Assembly: GCF_947623445.1 (NCBI RefSeq)
Contig: NC_135245.1
Location: 1,247,501 to 1,311,500 of the forward strand
Direction: 5' to 3'
Length of the DNA stretch: 64,000 nt
Source: Clavelina lepadiformis
Lineage: Eukaryota; Chordata; Ascidiacea; Aplousobranchia; Clavelinidae
Shown: one piece after another, positions 60,091 through 64,000 of the stretch
Layout: each line of letters opens with the position of its first letter
Position numbering within the stretch: position 1 is the first letter of the stretch
The notes under the pieces: model-generated
What the model was told of the DNA's origin: nothing
The model's input: the letters and a program-made list of their open reading frames with translations, nothing else
The model's database searches: none
Position numbers and translations under genes: made by a program

Positions 60091-61049
60091 ATGTGTGACA
60101 ATCGTAACTTGCACAAAGACTAACCGGGGCTCGAGCGATAAGGAATAATCGCGGAGCTTAAGTTATGCAAAGACTTTCCTTATTCCGTGAATAAAGATTA
60201 TCATACCATTGCCAGCTTGTATGTTTAAAGATCTAAAATTTTTTACATTTTTCGTAACAGTTAACATCGCGAATTTCGCTTCGCGCAGTTTATGGCAAAA
60301 CATAAACGATACGATTGTCAATTCGATTGTCTTTGTCCAAAAGTATTCACAGTTATTCAAGGTGTGAAATTACCAAATTATGTGCGTCAATGTGACTAAG
60401 TGTGAAAGTAGAAGTCACAACAATAAGGATGTTTGTTGTCGCTTTTTGTGACCAGGCCTACTCTTAGTCTGTTCTCAAGATTTCAAGGGCGGAAGATTGT
60501 TGTAAAAGGCAGAATGCAAAATTAGGAGGTAAATTTGTTTCTTAGAAGACAGTTTTGCCTGTTCACCTTGCTTGCATCCAGAAAGAAGCATCCGGCAAAG
60601 TAATCTGGAGAGTGGTATTCTGTAGCTTTTGCTTTTCTGATAAAAATGACTAAAGGCCAAGCGTATAGTAGTTTTATTTGATAGGCAAGCCTATAGTCTG
60701 TTAGATTTAGATTAGTGTCACTAACGTCAGTGGGGCATTTTCGATAGGTGGGATAGGCTAGATATATTATACAGATAGGCATATGTACCGGTATTTTGCT
60801 GGGAAAACTTCAGATGCATAGCGTACCGCAGTTTCAGCTCAAGCAAACAGTCAAACAACATACTGCCACATCAAAACATAATTGTTTGTGTTCTAATAAT
60901 TCAGCTTTTTAATCTAGTTAGTACAGGCCTAGTTTTTTATTCTGTGCTTTTATTAACACTTACTCCCCACTGGAAAGTAGGCTATAGCTGTTTTTGAATG
61001 GAAATTGTGCGCAAAATATAAAGTTTTCGGCATGGTGGCCTGTAGTGAA

Positions 61050-61640
61050 GTTTCAATTCTTTGTTTTGGTATTATAAATTAGACCTAGCGCTCAATCAAC
61101 CCAACTTGCCTTGTTATTTTTCATTATAGATAATACATTGGCACGAAACGAAAAAGTTAGCCATTCAGATTAATAAATCTCCAGACTGGAAAGTATGGTT
61201 GTTTTCGACGAGAAAACTTGCATGCAAAAACGCGATATTTGGCATGTTGGCATATAACAAACTCTCAATTCTTTGCTTGTTTATTATAAATTGACGTTCA
61301 AACAAACAGTTTTTTGTTTGTTTATGATAAATTGGTCGAAGATAAAAAAGTACGGTGTTCATGTTGATGAATCCCGTGTGTGCAACTGTCACACTCTCCA
61401 CTATGAATGACACTCATACGAGCAGGTGCCACAGTTTCCACTAGCCTATGGTCTTGACTAAAAAGTGTGACAGTTTTCGTTGAGAAATAGTGCTTGCTGG
61501 CTTGTGATAACACAAGTTTGGGCTTGGGTCGGGGTTTGCACTGAACCTTTAATTCCTTGTTTATTTATTATAATGTGGCTTTCAAACAACCAAATTTGCT
61601 TTGTTGGTTCATCATAAATCTACAGGAGTTTGAAAGAGTT
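61050..61640. repeat. Three decayed direct repeat units
   Basis: The phrase CAATTCTTTG..TTTATTATAAATT followed by a run containing TCAAACAAAC/CAATCAACC and TTGTT....ATCATAAAT recurs at about 61052, 61262 and 61551. Units are diverged and unevenly spaced (about 210 and 290 bases). No coding content. Confidence 0.45.
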
Positions 61641-63733
61641 TGGCATGCACGTTGTTGAGTCTCAAACATTTCTGCCTTACATTCCACTATTGCCCTGGGT
61701 AGAAATTCAAAATTAGACGCAAGTGTTGTTGTGGTTACAGGTAATACGCCTACACTGCTGTCGAGTAGTGCAAACTTGACCTCTGATGGTCAAAATGGAC
61801 ATGTCCACTGTCCAGTTTGTATCTTTAAAAACCAATCAGTGTTGCTAGGGCTATGCTAATTAGCAATGTAAAGCTGAGAAAAGTCACCAATGACATCACC
61901 GTGATTGTTTTGCGCTTAGTAATGCCACCTAGTGTGCCATTCTTGAGAACTGTAATAATTAAATATCCGGTTATAGAGCTATCACTAGCCAGAAACTTGT
62001 GAAATCAATCAAAGTTATTCCATTTTACAGAAGTATTACCTCATTGCCTTATAGATGCCAATTATTATTATTGTGAGTTTTATTAGAGTTCGTTGAAGTA
62101 GCCTAAATATACCATAATGTCCGAGACATTTCTGGGGATGGAAAAGGTGGTTTTGGATGAATATGCCATAGTTTTGTGATAACAATCTTTTTTGGAATTA
62201 TTTGTTTTCACTGAATGTATAGCATCAGAACAGCTAGCCTTGTATTGTGGAAGCTGTTTCGTGTGTGTCACGTTATTGCTGTGTTGCACCATTTGGTTAT
62301 AATATCTGTCAATTTGATATTCCGCACACACTTATAAAACTAAAGTTACAGTCTATAGCACTTGGGTTAGCTTAGTGCACTTTTGTGTTGACAGTCTATT
62401 AAAAGAAACTAGAATTATATTAACTACCAGATCTATTGTGATAAAATTTTCAATGTTGGTGAAGCCTAACTTTGTTGGCTTGGTGTTGACCTTTTATATT
62501 TTGAAGCCGAGACAATAAGTTATTGCAATAAAATTTTAACATATATGGAAAGGCAGAACATAAAGATCGCAGCCCCCAGGTTTCATCTAATTTACCACTA
62601 GAACAAAAACCTCCGAAAATGCATTATAAAATTTGTATATGTGATTATCATTTGAAGACATGGTTGGCCTGGTGTTGATGTTTCATATGTTGATATGCAT
62701 GTTTTAAGCTCTTGCCCATTAAAATTGAATATGGAATTGTTAACCGACTCCCATACACAAACATCTCATCAACAAATTTAAATCTTTGATACTTGTCATA
62801 ATTCATGGAACATTTAAACTACTACTAATAAATGACAACCATGTGTATTCTCTTTTCTGATATAACGGTCAATTCATGTGCACATACATAACGTTATACT
62901 TCAAACAATATATAATAATTAATTTTTATTTCTTTGAATTACAGTCTTAAGATAAAGATTCTGTTAGCATCAAGGATAAATATAGAAAAGTTTTAAGACG
63001 TATGAAATCAGGGAATAATGGAAATTATTGCAGTTTTGCCAAGCTTCATTAATTAATTATTAATAGTTGTATCGTTTCTCATAACTGTGTCTGCTACAAC
63101 AAGAACGTTTCGCGGTAATGCACGGATACCACTGCTTTCCTTTATAGATGTTTTGAATAAACCATCAAATAAACTGACCTGAAAAGAACAAAGTGTGTTA
63201 CCATTACATCATTGGTGTCTTTTTGATGTGGTTTTATATGAAGTAATGGCGAAGGTTTGTTTTAATTTCATTGCACTAACTTCAAATAAATATTTCAACA
63301 TAATTTTGCGTAAGATTATTTCAATTTTTAATTGATTTGCGTGGTTTTAAAATTGGGTGTCTACGAAGAAGTTGCGGTGATTTAATAGATTGCTCAAGCA
63401 GAATAAACTTTAAACAACTTCGATACAAGTACTGTTGGAGTCTTTGCTATGTTGGCAGCATTCTACTGTACGTGAAGATAATTTCTAATACCGTTGTCAC
63501 ATGGATTTAACTCTATGCACCGTAATAGTGGAATAGCATATTTTTTTCTATCACTAGATATCCAACTAATCTCTTTTTTTTTACAATGCCCGTTACCAAA
63601 TTCATTTGTGTTTTTATTGAGAAAAAAATAATTCATATTCTGTACAAGAAGAAGTCAGACTTTTCATTACACAACTATGACATTATTCCCCTTGTGGTCG
63701 AATTAAAATAGTGATTTTATTTTTATACAGTTT

Positions 63734-63910
63734 ATGACTACGACTATGAGCGCTAGTAGTAGTAAAATTCTTCAAACTGAATTTAAAAAGCTTCAACAGC
63801 AACCAGTGGAAGGCTTCACTATTGGCCTGGTGGATGATAGCGATATTTTTCAATGGAAAGTTGGACTTTATGGGCCACCAGATACTTTGTATGCTGGAGG
63901 TTATTTTAGG
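63734..63910 (+). CDS. CDC34/UBE2R-type ubiquitin-conjugating enzyme, first coding exon
   Basis: ATG 63734 opens 59 codons up to a GTATGG donor at 63911 (phase 0). The stretch PVEGFTIGLVDDSD followed by GPPDTLYAGGYF is the N-terminal UBC fold of the class that includes UBE2R1/CDC34, UBE2R2 and UBE2G1; GGYF favours UBE2R. In CDC34 this E2 works with SCF ligases. The active-site Cys and acidic loop would be in exons beyond the window. The region before the ATG ends TTATACAG, so the exon may start at 63731 with an upstream 5' UTR exon. Confidence 0.85.
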
Positions 63911-64000
63911 GTATGGTTGGTTCTGCATGATTGTAGTCATTTGTATTTACTAAACTACGTTCATGTTTAATGTAAATCCATGCTAAAGCGACTTTGTTCT

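Larger units (their letters stand above)
58501..63733. other. Intergenic DNA before UBE2R
   Basis: About 5.2 kb without a recognisable gene. It holds a SINE (59884-60090) and decayed tandem units (61050-61640). Upstream non-coding exons of the UBE2R gene could lie here, because the ATG exon is preceded by an acceptor-like TTATACAG at 63723-63730. Confidence 0.5.

Overview
The window looks like genomic DNA of a compact metazoan genome. A tunicate such as Ciona is my best guess, but the species is inferred. The genes are conserved animal genes with many small GT-AG introns, the intergenic DNA is AT-rich, and hAT, pogo-like, Ty3/gypsy and SINE debris is dense. No bacterial or organellar features were seen.

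Layout. (1) 1-17166: a BTB-Kelch (CUL3-adaptor type) gene patch. One gene is cut by the left window edge (minus), an intact tandem paralogue lies at 759-2453 (minus), an intact copy at 10174-11823 (plus), and a copy with a damaged start at 15505-17166 (minus). The last two form the arms of a large inverted duplication around a spacer at about 14061-14557. Between and inside them lie a decayed Ty3/gypsy element (about 3160-5541), hAT deletion derivatives, a pogo-like MITE and an LTR-like direct repeat. (2) 18051-25780: three tandem minus-strand genes of the BAAT/acyl-CoA thioesterase family, each with the same five exons (435, 435 and 433 aa). All have a Cys nucleophile. The outer two end in a peroxisomal-type AKL; the middle one ends in AKS. 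(3) 28160-52662: one plus-strand unconventional myosin XVIII gene with at least 44 exons, which I traced exon by exon with phases closing throughout. It has an N-terminal PDZ module, an alternative first exon that removes the PDZ, a long acidic linker exon, a motor domain, IQ motifs, a coiled coil, and a tail with alternative C-termini. (4) 53261-55602: U2AF large subunit (U2AF2) on the minus strand, five exons, convergent with the myosin gene. (5) 55603-63733: mostly non-coding, with a tRNA-derived SINE, a PHD-like fragment and decayed repeats. (6) 63734-63910: the first coding exon of a CDC34/UBE2R-type ubiquitin-conjugating enzyme, running off the right edge.

The genes do not form one pathway. 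U2AF2 and MYO18 are housekeeping single-copy genes with convergent 3' ends. The Kelch and BAAT groups are recently expanded families showing duplication, decay and sequence homogenisation. The most informative observations are the stop codon that overlaps a 5' splice site in the myosin gene, its internal PDZ-skipping first exon, the Kelch palindrome with a nonsense codon directly after one start, and the altered nucleophile elbow and targeting tail of the middle BAAT gene.
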